Assembly: GCA_017428265.1 (NCBI GenBank)
Contig: JAFRRD010000036.1
Coordinates: forward strand, 1 to 64,000
DNA from: Lachnospiraceae bacterium
GTDB lineage: Bacteria; Bacillota; Clostridia; Lachnospirales; Lachnospiraceae
DNA length: 64,000 nucleotides
Direction of reading: 5' to 3'
Position numbers and translations under genes: made by a program. A model generated the notes under the pieces. The model ran no database searches, was not told the DNA's origin, and worked only from the letters and a program-made list of their open reading frames with translations. This document shows, in pieces, positions 16,018 through 25,337 of this stretch. How positions within the stretch are numbered: the first letter of the stretch is position 1; every line of letters begins with the position of its first letter.

Positions 16018-16053
16018 AGCAAACTCCTGTTTCCGAACCGTTATCGTTCCTCG

Positions 16054-16082
16054 ATTATAGCGGATAATGCCGGACTTTACAA
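16054..16082 (-). promoter_or_regulatory. SigmaA promoter of the PAP2 phosphatase gene
   Basis: On the minus strand TTGTAA (16077-16082), 17-bp spacer, perfect TATAAT (16054-16059), 36 bp before the start codon. Confidence 0.75.
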
Positions 16083-16152
16083 GAGCGGAAGCAAAAGGTA
16101 GAATAAGAAATGGCGGAAAATGCCTGCCGCCCGGAGGGAAAAGCATTTAGGC

Positions 16153-16181
16153 TTGCATTTCCCTTAAAAACCATATAAAAT
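16153..16181 (+). promoter_or_regulatory. SigmaA promoter of mscL
   Basis: TTGCAT (16153-16158), a 17-bp spacer and TAAAAT (16176-16181) lie 36 bp before the mscL start codon. Confidence 0.65.
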
Positions 16182-16217
16182 AAAAGATCATCATTTTCTC
16201 TTTGAAAGGAGAACGCC

Positions 16218-16700
16218 ATGAAGAAATTTCTTGCTGAGTTCAAGGCATTTGCACTGAAGGGCAATATGATCGATATGGCCATCGGCGTCATCATCGGCGG
16301 TGCCTTCACGGCGCTTGTCACCGCATTTACGACCAATATCGTAAATCCCCTGCTGGCCCTGATCCCCGGTGTCAACAGCCTGGACAACGCCCTGAAGATC
16401 GTGCTGAAGGAAGCGGTCCTGGACGCGGAAGGCGCAGTGGTCACGGAAGAAGTGGCGATCAAATTCGGCGCCTTCATCAGCGCCATCATCACTTTCCTGA
16501 TCCTGGCTCTGATCGTTTTCATGATCGTCAAGGCGATCAACAAGGCCCGCAAGCTGGAAGAGGAACGCAAGGCGGCTGCCGAACCCGCTCCGGAACCGGA
16601 AGCCCCGACGACGAAGATCTGCCCGTTCTGCAAGAGCGAGATCGCGATCGACGCCGTCCGTTGCCCGCACTGCACCAGCGAACTTCCTGCTGCAGAATAA
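16218..16700 (+). CDS. mscL: Large-conductance mechanosensitive channel with C-terminal zinc ribbon
   Basis: A 160-residue protein. The first 115 residues are a normal MscL: FKAFALKGNMIDMAIGVIIGGAF (N-terminal helix and TM1), an extracellular loop, and TM2 IKFGAFISAIITFLILALIVFMIVKAIN. MscL opens under membrane tension to release solutes during osmotic downshock. After a charged Glu/Ala/Pro linker comes CPFCKSEIAIDAVRCPHC, a two-CxxC zinc ribbon that classic MscL proteins lack; ribbon-tailed versions are known in some Bacillota and Actinobacteria. AAAGGAG precedes the ATG. Confidence 0.93.
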   Translation: MKKFLAEFKAFALKGNMIDMAIGVIIGGAFTALVTAFTTNIVNPLLALIPGVNSLDNALKIVLKEAVLDAEGAVVTEEVAIKFGAFISAIITFLILALIVFMIVKAINKARKLEEERKAAAEPAPEPEAPTTKICPFCKSEIAIDAVRCPHCTSELPAAE

Positions 16701-16706
16701 CGATAC

Positions 16707-16730
16707 GCTCCGGCTCTGCCGGAAAGGAGC
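16707..16730 (+). promoter_or_regulatory. Hairpin that could mask the aminotransferase ribosome binding site
   Basis: GCTCC (16707-16711) can pair with GGAGC (16726-16730), the Shine-Dalgarno of the next gene, and the interior has a competing CCGGC/GCCGG stem. It has no T-run. It may tune translation between mscL and the polysaccharide genes; weak evidence. Confidence 0.25.
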
Positions 16731-16733
16731 TTT

Positions 16734-17834
16734 ATGCGCATCAACGTTACCCGGTCCTCCATGCCGGCATTTGACGAATTTGCAGAGGAGATCAGGGATC
16801 TGTGGGATACCCGCTGGCTGACCAACATGGGCAGCAAGCATGAAGAACTTCAGAAGTCTCTTGAAGAATTCCTGGGTGTTCCGCATGTCATTCTGTATAC
16901 GAACGGGCATCTGGCACTGGAAAATGCAATCGCCGCGATGAACCTCCCCGAAGGCGGGGAGGTCATCACGACGCCTTTTACCTTTGTCTCCACGACGCAC
17001 GCCATCAGCCGAAACGGTCTCGTTCCGGTCTTTTGTGATATCAACGACCGGGACTACACGATCGATGCGGACAGGATCGAGTCGCTGATCACGGAGAAGA
17101 CCGTGGCCATTGTACCGGTACACGTCTACGGCAACGTCTGCGACGTGGAAAAGATCGCAGCGCTGGCGGAGAAGTATCATCTGAAGGTCGTCTATGACGC
17201 GGCGCATGCCTTTGCGGTGCGGTACAAAGGCGCCAGCACGGCCGGCTTCGGCGACATGTCCATGTTCAGCTTCCACGCCACGAAAGTGTTCCACACGATC
17301 GAGGGCGGTGCCGTGTGCTTCAAAGACGATGCCATGGTCCAGGAAATGAACGACCGGAAGAATTTCGGGATCCGCAATGCGGAAGAGTGCGTGTATATCG
17401 GCGGCAATGCCAAGATGAACGAATTCCAGGCCGCCATGGGCATCTGCAACCTGCGCCACCTGGAAAACGAGATCGAAAAGCGGAAGGAAGTCTGGAAGCA
17501 TTACCACGGACGTCTGGACGGCGTGCCCGGGATCGTGATGCCTGCGCCGCAGGCGGATACGAAGCCGAATTACGCCTATTTCCCGGCGATCTTTGACGGC
17601 TATAAGTACGAACGCGATGAGATCGCGGCGCGGCTGGCGGAACAGGGCATCTTTGCCCGCAAGTATTTCTTCCCGCTGACCAGCGATTACGAATGCTACC
17701 GCGGCTGGCCGACGGCGGGAAGAGAGAAGACGCCGGTGGCCGCGCATATCGCGGACCGCGTGCTGACGCTGCCGATGTATGCGGATCTTGCCGCTGATGA
17801 CATTGACCGCATCTGCGATATCATTCTGGGATAA
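16734..17834 (+). CDS. DegT/DnrJ/EryC1/StrS-family sugar aminotransferase
   Basis: A 366-residue PLP enzyme. Motifs are LGVPHVILYTNGHLALENA, TTPFTFVSTTHAI, VYDAAHAFAV and SFHATKVFHTIEGG with the PLP lysine at 184. Such enzymes transfer an amino group from glutamate to a keto-sugar nucleotide (for example making dTDP- or UDP-4-amino-4,6-dideoxy sugars). It opens a long co-directional surface-polysaccharide cluster; no promoter is visible in the 33 bp after mscL, so either mscL reads through or the promoter lies inside mscL. The exact sugar is not predictable. Confidence 0.88.
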   Translation: MRINVTRSSMPAFDEFAEEIRDLWDTRWLTNMGSKHEELQKSLEEFLGVPHVILYTNGHLALENAIAAMNLPEGGEVITTPFTFVSTTHAISRNGLVPVFCDINDRDYTIDADRIESLITEKTVAIVPVHVYGNVCDVEKIAALAEKYHLKVVYDAAHAFAVRYKGASTAGFGDMSMFSFHATKVFHTIEGGAVCFKDDAMVQEMNDRKNFGIRNAEECVYIGGNAKMNEFQAAMGICNLRHLENEIEKRKEVWKHYHGRLDGVPGIVMPAPQADTKPNYAYFPAIFDGYKYERDEIAARLAEQGIFARKYFFPLTSDYECYRGWPTAGREKTPVAAHIADRVLTLPMYADLAADDIDRICDIILG

Positions 17835-17863
17835 AAGGCAAAAAAACCTTTAAGGAAACGATT

Positions 17864-18838
17864 ATGTCTGTTCTGGTATCGGTTTTCTGCCTTGCCTACA
17901 ACCACGGAGACTACATCGCCCATGCACTGGACAGCATAGTCTGCCAGAAGACGGATTTCGAGTACGAGATCATTGTGCACGACGATGCGTCGACAGACCG
18001 CACGGCGGAGATCCTGCGCGAATACGAAGCGCGGTATCCGGATAAGATCCGCGGCTGTTACGAGACGGAAAACCAGTTCAACAATCCGGATATGGATGTC
18101 CTGCGGGATCTTATGGTTCCGCTTTCTTCCGGTGAGTATTTTGCCTTCTGTGAATGCGACGACTCCTGGGAGGATCCTTTGAAACTGCAGCGCCAGGTCA
18201 GTTTCCTGCGCACGCATCCGGACTATGCGATGTGTGTCCATACGGCCTATAAGCACATCGTCGGCACGGACAGATCGGAGGATAAGGTCTATCCGGACAT
18301 TGCCGAAGACTGCGACTTTGACGCGGGAGAGATCATCCGGCACGGCGCAGGCATGTTCGCGACCAATTCCTTCATGGTCAGGCGGGATGCTTTCCTGGAT
18401 CCGCCCGACTGTTTTAAAATGCGGGACTTCAGTGACTATACGATCCTGATGTATGCTGCGATCCGGGGGAAGGTCCGCTGTCTGAAGGAACCGATGTCAT
18501 GCCACAACGAAGGCGTCAGGGATTCCTGGACGGAACGGATCTGGAAATATCCTGAAAAACACGTCGCCCATCAGAAGGCCGTGGTGAAAATGCTGAACGG
18601 CATCGACAGTTTTTACGAAGGAAAGTATCACGAGGCCTTTGCGGGAGCGGTCGAAGAACGCGAGACGGATATTCTTGAGACGGAATACCGGATCGCGCGG
18701 AAAGCCAACGACCGTAAGGAACTGAAAAAAGATAAATACAGGCCCCTGATCCGGCGGGACAGGAACATTGCTTTTCACAGGATGCTGAATGAAAAGTTCC
18801 CCGGTCTGGTGAGACTGAAACACAGATTATTCGGCTGA
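17864..18838 (+). CDS. Family 2 glycosyltransferase
   Basis: A 324-residue GT-A fold enzyme. VSVFCLAYNHGDYIAHALDSIVCQ opens it, followed by IIVHDDASTDRTAEIL and ECDDSWEDPLKL, the DXD-like metal site. These transfer a sugar from a nucleotide donor to a lipid-linked acceptor at the cytoplasmic face. Donor and acceptor unknown. It lies 29 bp after the aminotransferase and 44 bp before the flippase gene. Confidence 0.85.
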   Translation: MSVLVSVFCLAYNHGDYIAHALDSIVCQKTDFEYEIIVHDDASTDRTAEILREYEARYPDKIRGCYETENQFNNPDMDVLRDLMVPLSSGEYFAFCECDDSWEDPLKLQRQVSFLRTHPDYAMCVHTAYKHIVGTDRSEDKVYPDIAEDCDFDAGEIIRHGAGMFATNSFMVRRDAFLDPPDCFKMRDFSDYTILMYAAIRGKVRCLKEPMSCHNEGVRDSWTERIWKYPEKHVAHQKAVVKMLNGIDSFYEGKYHEAFAGAVEERETDILETEYRIARKANDRKELKKDKYRPLIRRDRNIAFHRMLNEKFPGLVRLKHRLFG

Positions 18839-18882
18839 GCCGAAAGAACGGCAAAGGAGAACGGCCGCAGGAAGGCGGAAAA

Positions 18883-20328
18883 ATGGCAGACGGCAAAAAA
18901 GTCGCAAACGGCTTTATCTGGCGGCTCCTTGAGCGCTTCGGCGCGCAGGGCGTCACACTTGTCGTCGGCCTGATCCTTGCCAGGATCCTGAAAGTGGAAG
19001 ACTACGGGACGGTCGCGATCGTCTCGATTTTTACCTCGATCCTTTCCGTTTTCGTGACCTGCGGCCTCAACGATGCGCTGGTCCAGAAAAAAGATGCGGA
19101 CGACATCGACTTTTCCACCGTTTTCTATTTCAACATCGCTGTCTGCCTCGTGCTGTATGCGCTCATGTTCTTCGGCGCGCCGCTCATCGCGAAGTTCTAC
19201 GGGCGCCCGTACCTGGTTCCCTATATCCGGGTACTGTCGCTGATCCTTGTGTTCGGCGGCGTGAAGAACATCCAGAGTGCTTATGTCGCGCGGAACCTTC
19301 TGTTCAAACGTTTCTTCTTTGCCACGCTGACGGGTACGGTGATCGCGGCCTTTGTCGGGATCCGGATGGCCCTGCACGATTACGGCGCCTGGGCGCTGAT
19401 CGCTCAGAATCTCGTCAATACGGCGATCGACACGCTGATCCTCTGGGCGACGGTCAGATGGCGTCCGAAGAAAGTGTTCTCCTGGGAACGACTGAAAGGA
19501 CTCTTTTCCTACGCCTGGAAGCTGCTGGTCAGCGCGCTGATCGACACGGTCTACAACCGGCTGTACCAGCTCGTGATCGCGAAGAAATACGACGATGAGG
19601 CCCTGGCCTTTTACAATAAGGGCGATACCTTCCCGAATATCCTGGTCACGAGCATCAATGCGGCCACGGACAGCGTGTTGCTGCCGATCATGAGTGAGTC
19701 GCAGGACGACCCCGCACGGGTCAGGGAGATGACCCGCCGGGCGATCTCGTTCAGCTCCTTCGTGATCATGCCGATGATGATGGGGCTCGCGGTCTGTTCG
19801 GAGGCTTTCATCCGCTGGGTGCTGAAGGAAAAATGGCTTCCCTGCGTACCCTTCATCCGTATTTTCTGCTTCAGCTATGCGTTCTGGTGCGTGCATACGG
19901 CCAACCTGAACGCCATCAAGGCGCTGGGCCGCAGCGACCTCTTCCTGAAGCTGGAGATCATCAAGAAATGCCTGGGGATCATGCTTTTGCTGATTTCGAT
20001 GCGATACGGTGTGATGGTCATGGCCTACAGCTCGCTGGTCTCGAGCGTGCTCAGCCAGATCATCAACAGCTGGCCGAACCGGAAACTCCTCGGCTATAGC
20101 TATCTCGACCAGCTGAAGGACATGCTGCCGAACATCCTGCTGACGCTGCTCATGGGCGCGGCGGTCTACAGCATTTACTTCCTCGGCCTTCCGGACTGGC
20201 TGACGCTGCTCATCCAGATCCCGCTCGGCGTCGCCGTCTATGTGGGCGCCGCAAAACTGTTCCATGTGGAAAACTTTGAGTATGCCCTGGCGCTGCTCAA
20301 AAGAAGGAGAGAATCAGGAATCAAATGA
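18883..20328 (+). CDS. Wzx-type polysaccharide flippase (MOP superfamily, WzxC-like)
   Basis: A 481-residue membrane protein with 12-14 hydrophobic segments. The N-terminus KKVANGFIWRLLERFGAQG and LILARILKVEDYGTVAIV are typical of the WzxC/polysaccharide-transporter branch, with GRPYLVPYIRVLS and LGRSDLFLKLEI later. It would flip a lipid-linked repeat unit across the membrane. Its last 4 bp overlap the start of the YidC-sulfatase gene. Confidence 0.85.
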   Translation: MADGKKVANGFIWRLLERFGAQGVTLVVGLILARILKVEDYGTVAIVSIFTSILSVFVTCGLNDALVQKKDADDIDFSTVFYFNIAVCLVLYALMFFGAPLIAKFYGRPYLVPYIRVLSLILVFGGVKNIQSAYVARNLLFKRFFFATLTGTVIAAFVGIRMALHDYGAWALIAQNLVNTAIDTLILWATVRWRPKKVFSWERLKGLFSYAWKLLVSALIDTVYNRLYQLVIAKKYDDEALAFYNKGDTFPNILVTSINAATDSVLLPIMSESQDDPARVREMTRRAISFSSFVIMPMMMGLAVCSEAFIRWVLKEKWLPCVPFIRIFCFSYAFWCVHTANLNAIKALGRSDLFLKLEIIKKCLGIMLLLISMRYGVMVMAYSSLVSSVLSQIINSWPNRKLLGYSYLDQLKDMLPNILLTLLMGAAVYSIYFLGLPDWLTLLIQIPLGVAVYVGAAKLFHVENFEYALALLKRRRESGIK

Positions 20329-22922
20329 CTTTCGGACACATGCTGTATCAGCTGCTGATCGGCCCGATCGAACTCCTGTTTGAAACGATCTTCAGCATTG
20401 CCAACCAGCTGACGGGCAACAGCGGGGTGGCTATTATCCTTCTGAGCCTGGCGATGAACATCCTGCTTCTGCCGATGTACCGGCGCGCCGACATGATCCA
20501 GGCGGAAGAACGCAACGCCGAAAAGAGGCTTGCCTACTGGACGGCTCACATCAAAAAGACGTTTCAGGGCGATGAGCGCTTCATGATGCTCCAGACCTAT
20601 AACCGGCAGAACAACTACCGGCCGTTTTATGCGCTGAAAGGTTCGCTGCCGCTGGTGCTGGAGATCCCGTTCTTTATTGCTGCCTATCATTTTCTGTCCA
20701 ACCTTGAGCTGCTGAAAGGGACGCCTTTCGGCCCCATTGCCAACCTCGGTGCGCCGGACGGCCTGCTGAACGTCGCGGGGCTTTCTCTCCATGCCCTGCC
20801 GATCCTGATGACCCTGATCAACTGTGTTTCCAGTCTGATCTATACGAAGGGACTTCCGGCAAAGGACAAGATCCAGCTCTTTGCCATGGCGCTCGTCTTT
20901 CTGATCCTGCTGTACCGTTCTCCGTCCGGCCTGGTCATTTACTGGACAATGAACAATCTTTTCTCCCTGGTCAAGAACCTGGTCGTCAAGATCATAGGAG
21001 AGGAAAAAGCCCTGAAGCAGAGCCCCGTTGAGAAGAATGAAAACACGACGCGGCTGTTTTTCTGCGGCGGCGTGTTCATTGCGCTTCTTACCGGCGTGCT
21101 GATCCCCTCCGCCGTCATTCTGTCTTCGCCGGCGGAATTCGTACAGGTGGCGGATTTTTATTCCCCGCTCAGGCACATTGCCAACTCCGCGCTCCTTTCC
21201 TTCGGGACCTTTGTGATCTGGCTGGGCGTTTTCTATTTCATGGCCGGCAGCAAAGCACGCCTCTGGTTCACGGCGATCTACTGGCTCGCCGCCGTCCTCG
21301 GCACGGTCGACTACATGTTCTTCGGCACGGATCTGGGGACGATGTCTTCACAGCTCAAATTCGATGTCGCGCCTTTCTTCTCCATGAAGGCGAAGCTGAT
21401 CAATATTGCCGTCCTCGGCGTCCTTTTCGTCCTGCTCCTTGTGATCTGGCTTAAGAAAAAACAGATCGTGCAGATCGCGCTTGCCGCGCTGATCGCTGCC
21501 GTCGCGGTCATGTCCGTTGTCAATATGACGAAGATCCAGTCATCTCTGCCCGAAATCAGGCAGGCGGCGGAAAATGCGCCCACGGAAACGGCCCATTTCA
21601 GTTTGAGCAAGGACGGCAAAAACGTGGTCGTCCTGATGCTCGACCGGGCGATCGGCAGTTATCTGCCGTATCTGTTCCAGGAGCGTCCGGAACTGGAGCA
21701 GCAGTTCGCCGGATTTACCTATTATCCGCAGACGCTGTCCTTCGGCGGCTATACGAATGTCGGTTCGCCGGCTCTGTTCGGCGGCTATGAATATACGCCG
21801 GAAGCGATGAACGCCCGTGCGGATGAGCCTCTTGTCGAAAAGCACAACGAGTCCCTGAAAGTGATGCCGGTGCTGTTTGACAATGCGGGCTATGAGGTGA
21901 CGGTCTGCGAACCGACCTACGCCGGTTATACATGGATCCCGGACATTTCGATCTACGACGATTACCCCGATATCGCAGTCTATCTGACCGAACACGGGGA
22001 GTTTACCCTGACCTCGAAAGAAGATCAGATCGCACAGCTGAACCACGTCTGGGAACGCAATTTCTTCTGCTACGGCCTGATGAAATGCGTACCGGTCGCC
22101 ATTCAGCGCTATCTGTATCATGCCGGGACCTATTATATCCCGGATTCGACGAAACAGATGGGGACGCAGACCGAGAAAGGGATATCCGCCGCGGAAGGGA
22201 TGGAGCGGTATTTCGTCAACTGCTATGCTTTCCTGAAAGCGCTGCCGGAGATCACAAGTATTTCCGAAGAGGGGAACACCTTCCTTCTGATGACGAATTC
22301 CACGACGCACGAACTGATGCTGCTTCAGGAACCGGAATATGAACCGACGGAAACGGTGGACAATACGGAATATGACCGGACGCATCAGGACAGATTCGTC
22401 GTGGACGGCCGGGAAATGAAAGTGGAGACCGTCGTTCAGATGAAGCATTATCAGGATAATATGGCGGCGCTGATCCAGCTCGGCAACTGGTTTGACTGGC
22501 TTCGGGAAAACGGCGTCTATGACAACACGCGGATCATTATCGCGGCGGACCACGGCCGCAATCTGCAGCAGTTCGAAGACTGGGTATTCGGGAGCGATCC
22601 GTCGGAAGACATCATGCTCTACAACCCGCTGATGATGGTCAAGGATTTCGGGGCACAGGAGTTTACCACCGACTATACTTTCATGACGAATGCGGACGTC
22701 CCGACGATCGCGCTTGGCGGACTGATCGAAGATCCGGTCAATCCGTTTACCGGGAATAAGATCACGGGTGAGGAAAAGAATGCGGGACCGCTGCATGTTT
22801 TCGGTACACGGATCTGGGATGCCCAGGAAAACCACGGCAACACCTTCCTTCCGGGCCCCTGGTATGAGTTGAGCGGTGACATGTTTGACTTCACGAGCTG
22901 GAAAAAGCTCGGCGAGTATTGA
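20325..22922 (+). CDS. YidC/Oxa1-like insertase fused to a sulfatase-superfamily transferase
   Basis: An 865-residue fusion. Residues 1-230 look like a YidC/Oxa1 core (IELLFETIFSIAN, SLAMNILLLPMYRRADMIQ, LPLVLEIPFFIAAYHFLS, SPSGLVIYWTMNNLFSL), with the cytoplasmic hairpin between the first two core helices. A further four or five helices (240-410) follow, then an alkaline-phosphatase/sulfatase fold from about 433: VVVLMLDRAIGSYL, FGGYTNVGSPALFGG (probable Thr nucleophile) and IIIAADHGRNLQQF (metal ligands). LTA-synthase-like members transfer glycerol phosphate or phosphoethanolamine. With a TagB/TagF-like gene 13 bp downstream, phosphoglycerol decoration of the polysaccharide is the likely output. 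What the insertase half does here is unclear. Confidence 0.82.
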   Translation: MTFGHMLYQLLIGPIELLFETIFSIANQLTGNSGVAIILLSLAMNILLLPMYRRADMIQAEERNAEKRLAYWTAHIKKTFQGDERFMMLQTYNRQNNYRPFYALKGSLPLVLEIPFFIAAYHFLSNLELLKGTPFGPIANLGAPDGLLNVAGLSLHALPILMTLINCVSSLIYTKGLPAKDKIQLFAMALVFLILLYRSPSGLVIYWTMNNLFSLVKNLVVKIIGEEKALKQSPVEKNENTTRLFFCGGVFIALLTGVLIPSAVILSSPAEFVQVADFYSPLRHIANSALLSFGTFVIWLGVFYFMAGSKARLWFTAIYWLAAVLGTVDYMFFGTDLGTMSSQLKFDVAPFFSMKAKLINIAVLGVLFVLLLVIWLKKKQIVQIALAALIAAVAVMSVVNMTKIQSSLPEIRQAAENAPTETAHFSLSKDGKNVVVLMLDRAIGSYLPYLFQERPELEQQFAGFTYYPQTLSFGGYTNVGSPALFGGYEYTPEAMNARADEPLVEKHNESLKVMPVLFDNAGYEVTVCEPTYAGYTWIPDISIYDDYPDIAVYLTEHGEFTLTSKEDQIAQLNHVWERNFFCYGLMKCVPVAIQRYLYHAGTYYIPDSTKQMGTQTEKGISAAEGMERYFVNCYAFLKALPEITSISEEGNTFLLMTNSTTHELMLLQEPEYEPTETVDNTEYDRTHQDRFVVDGREMKVETVVQMKHYQDNMAALIQLGNWFDWLRENGVYDNTRIIIAADHGRNLQQFEDWVFGSDPSEDIMLYNPLMMVKDFGAQEFTTDYTFMTNADVPTIALGGLIEDPVNPFTGNKITGEEKNAGPLHVFGTRIWDAQENHGNTFLPGPWYELSGDMFDFTSWKKLGEY

Positions 22923-22935
22923 TCGGGAGGCGGAT

Positions 22936-24180
22936 ATGATGACGATGCTTTATATCGATCCCGGTACGGGAAGCATGCTGTTTACCATTCTGATCGGCAT
23001 TCTGGGGACCTGCGTCTACCTCCTGCGCAACGTGTGGGTCAAGCTCCGTTTTACGCTGTCGGGCGGCGCGAAGGAAAAACAGGCCGAACAGGATCGGATC
23101 CCCTTTGCCGTCTTTTCCGACAGCAAGCGCTACTGGAACCAGTTCGAACCGATCTGCGATGAATTCGAGCGCCGTGAGCAGCCGCTCATTTACATGACGG
23201 CGTCTCCGGACGATCCGGCGCTGAAGAAAGAGTACAAATACGTCAAATGCAGCTTTATCGGCGAAGGCAACCGGGCCTTTGCACACCTGAATTTTCTGAA
23301 GGCGGATATCCTGCTGTCGACGACGCCCGGCCTGGACGTCTACCAGTGGAAGCGTTCCCGGGACGTCAAATGGTATGTGCATATCCCGCACGCTTCGAAT
23401 GATATCGTGCTGTACCGGATGTTCGGGCTCGATTATTACGATGCGGTCCTGCTTTCGGGAGAGTATCAGATCGCCCAGATCCGGGAACTGGAGGAAAGGC
23501 GGCACCTTCCCGCCAAGGAAATGCTGACGGTCGGCATGCCCTACATGGATGCGGTGAAGGCGCGCCTGGATGCCGCCCCGCCGCTCGAAGCGCATGAAAC
23601 GACCGTCCTGCTGGCGCCGTCCTGGGGCAGCAGCGGGATCCTGAGCCGCTACGGCGCGGACATCATCCGCGCACTGCTGGCGACCGGGTACCATGTGGTC
23701 GTGCGGCCGCATCCGCAGTCCTTTACGGCGGAAAAGGATCTGATGGACAAACTGATGAAGGAATTCCCCAACAGTGACCGGCTCGAATGGAACCGCGACA
23801 ACGACAACTTCGAAGTTCTGCGGCGCTCGGATATCCTGATCTCGGACTTCTCCGGCGTGATCTTTGACTATGCGCTTGTCTTCGGACGGCCGGTGATCTA
23901 CGCGGATACGTCTTTCGACAAGTCGCCCTACGATGCCTGCTGGCTCGATGAGGAACTCTGGACCTTCACGACGCTGCCGAAGATCGGGAAGAAGCTGTCT
24001 CCGGAGATGTTCCCCGAAATGAAGAGCCTGATCGACGGGATGCTGAACGATCCGCAGTACCGCGAAGCCATCGAAACGGCAAAGGCGGAGACCTGGGAGC
24101 ATATCGGGGAGTCCGCCGCGCTGACGGCAGACTATCTGATCCGCAAACGCGAAAGCCTATGCGCCGAAGCAGAAAAATAA
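22936..24180 (+). CDS. CDP-glycerol glycerophosphotransferase-like protein (TagB/TagF family)
   Basis: A 414-residue protein with an N-terminal membrane helix (MLFTILIGILGTCVYLLRNV), then a two-domain GT-B-like fold. Family blocks include KWYVHIPHAS, VLLAPSWGSSG, HVVVRPHPQS, and the active-site segment ISDFSGVIFDYALVFGRPVIY. Relatives add glycerol phosphate from CDP-glycerol to a lipid-linked chain. ATG 22936 has GGGAGG 6 nt upstream; an earlier in-frame ATG overlaps the fusion gene. It ends this transcription unit at a terminator. Confidence 0.8.
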   Translation: MMTMLYIDPGTGSMLFTILIGILGTCVYLLRNVWVKLRFTLSGGAKEKQAEQDRIPFAVFSDSKRYWNQFEPICDEFERREQPLIYMTASPDDPALKKEYKYVKCSFIGEGNRAFAHLNFLKADILLSTTPGLDVYQWKRSRDVKWYVHIPHASNDIVLYRMFGLDYYDAVLLSGEYQIAQIRELEERRHLPAKEMLTVGMPYMDAVKARLDAAPPLEAHETTVLLAPSWGSSGILSRYGADIIRALLATGYHVVVRPHPQSFTAEKDLMDKLMKEFPNSDRLEWNRDNDNFEVLRRSDILISDFSGVIFDYALVFGRPVIYADTSFDKSPYDACWLDEELWTFTTLPKIGKKLSPEMFPEMKSLIDGMLNDPQYREAIETAKAETWEHIGESAALTADYLIRKRESLCAEAEK

Positions 24181-24185
24181 ATACG

Positions 24186-24212
24186 AAAACGCCGCCCGGA
24201 GGCGGCGTTTTT
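24186..24212. terminator. Terminator, probably bidirectional
   Basis: AACGCCGCC (24188-24196) pairs with GGCGGCGTT (24101 offset by loop CGGA, 24201-24209), followed by TTT on plus. On minus TTTTCG follows, so it may also end the convergent glycosyltransferase gene. Confidence 0.8.
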
Positions 24213-24250
24213 GCTTTTACGGACGAAATTCTGCGGATGCCGGGGAAGCC

Positions 24251-25270
24251 TTATCCCCGCAGCTTCCGCCAGACCTTGTTCATCAGGACCAGCAGGCCGG
24301 TGCGGCCCTGCGCAAAGAGTTTCAGGATGATGCGCTGCCGCGTGGGCAGGAAAGGCTTTTCGGCGATCTCTTTCAGTTCCGGGTGCGCTTCATTGAAGCG
24401 GCTGACGAAGCCGTTGATTTTTGTCTTATCCTCACCCTGTTCCAGGAAATACAGGACGTCATTGACGATGCTCTTGTATGCATTTGCCTTGAGTTTGGCG
24501 CGGTGTTCGTCGTCATCCAGGCCCCATTTGCCGAGATATTCCTCAAAAAGGGCAAGGCGGGCGGTATTGAAGCGCTTGTCCATCGCCTGCTCGTCAAAGA
24601 CGTGCATCACGCTGCCGTCATGGATGCGGTAGCGGTAGAGGACTTCGGGCAGCAGGAGGATGTTCTCCGCCTGCGTGAGAGGCCAAAGGCAGTGGCAGAC
24701 GTCCTCGCTGTAGGGATTATCCATAAGGGCCGTATAATCGGTCGGGTCGTTCTTCATCAGGTCCGCGCGGATCATTTTGAGGACCAGGCCGTCCAGGAGG
24801 TTCGTCCCGATCAGCATTTCCCAGATCTCTTTTTTGCCCTCGCCGGAGATGAACTTTCTCTTAGGGAAGATCTTCGGCCGGACCACGTCCGGGCGGCCGT
24901 CTTCGAAGAAGAAGGAGAGGTCATAGAGGACAGCATCAGGCTTCGGTTCGCTTTCGAGTGCGGCACGCAGGACTTCCAGGGTGTTTTCGACGAGGATGTC
25001 GTCCGCGTCCAGCCAGACGAGATACTCGCCGCGGGCTTCGCGGACGGCGCTGCGCCGCGTGGCGACTGTGCCCCGGTGCGGCTCGTGGACCGCACGGATG
25101 ATATCCGGATGGGCGGCAGCCAGCTGATTGCAGATCTCGCCGCTTTGGTCGGGCGAGCCGTCCTCGACCAGGACGATCTCGAACTCGCCTTTCTGGCGCA
25201 GGACGGAAGAGACCGTTTCCGCGAGATATTTTTCGGCTTTATAGACAGGGATAAGGATGCTGAAGGTCAT
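24251..25270 (-). CDS. Family 2 glycosyltransferase
   Basis: A 339-residue GT2 enzyme: FSILIPVYKAEKYLAETVSSVL, IVLVEDGSPDQSGEIC, YLVWLDADDILVENTL (DXD). The C-terminal half shows the YRIHDGSVMHVF type acceptor segment. It is the only minus-strand gene in the polysaccharide cluster and lies convergent with the TagB/TagF-like gene, divergent from the three tandem glycosyltransferases. A TATAAT on the minus strand at 25315-25320 can serve as its -10 box. Confidence 0.85.
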   Translation of the reverse strand: MTFSILIPVYKAEKYLAETVSSVLRQKGEFEIVLVEDGSPDQSGEICNQLAAAHPDIIRAVHEPHRGTVATRRSAVREARGEYLVWLDADDILVENTLEVLRAALESEPKPDAVLYDLSFFFEDGRPDVVRPKIFPKRKFISGEGKKEIWEMLIGTNLLDGLVLKMIRADLMKNDPTDYTALMDNPYSEDVCHCLWPLTQAENILLLPEVLYRYRIHDGSVMHVFDEQAMDKRFNTARLALFEEYLGKWGLDDDEHRAKLKANAYKSIVNDVLYFLEQGEDKTKINGFVSRFNEAHPELKEIAEKPFLPTRQRIILKLFAQGRTGLLVLMNKVWRKLRG

Positions 25271-25337
25271 TTGAACTCACTTTCCGGGCGGAGCAGCCGC
25301 CGCACTGCAGGGCCATTATAGCATAAATGCGAAAAAC

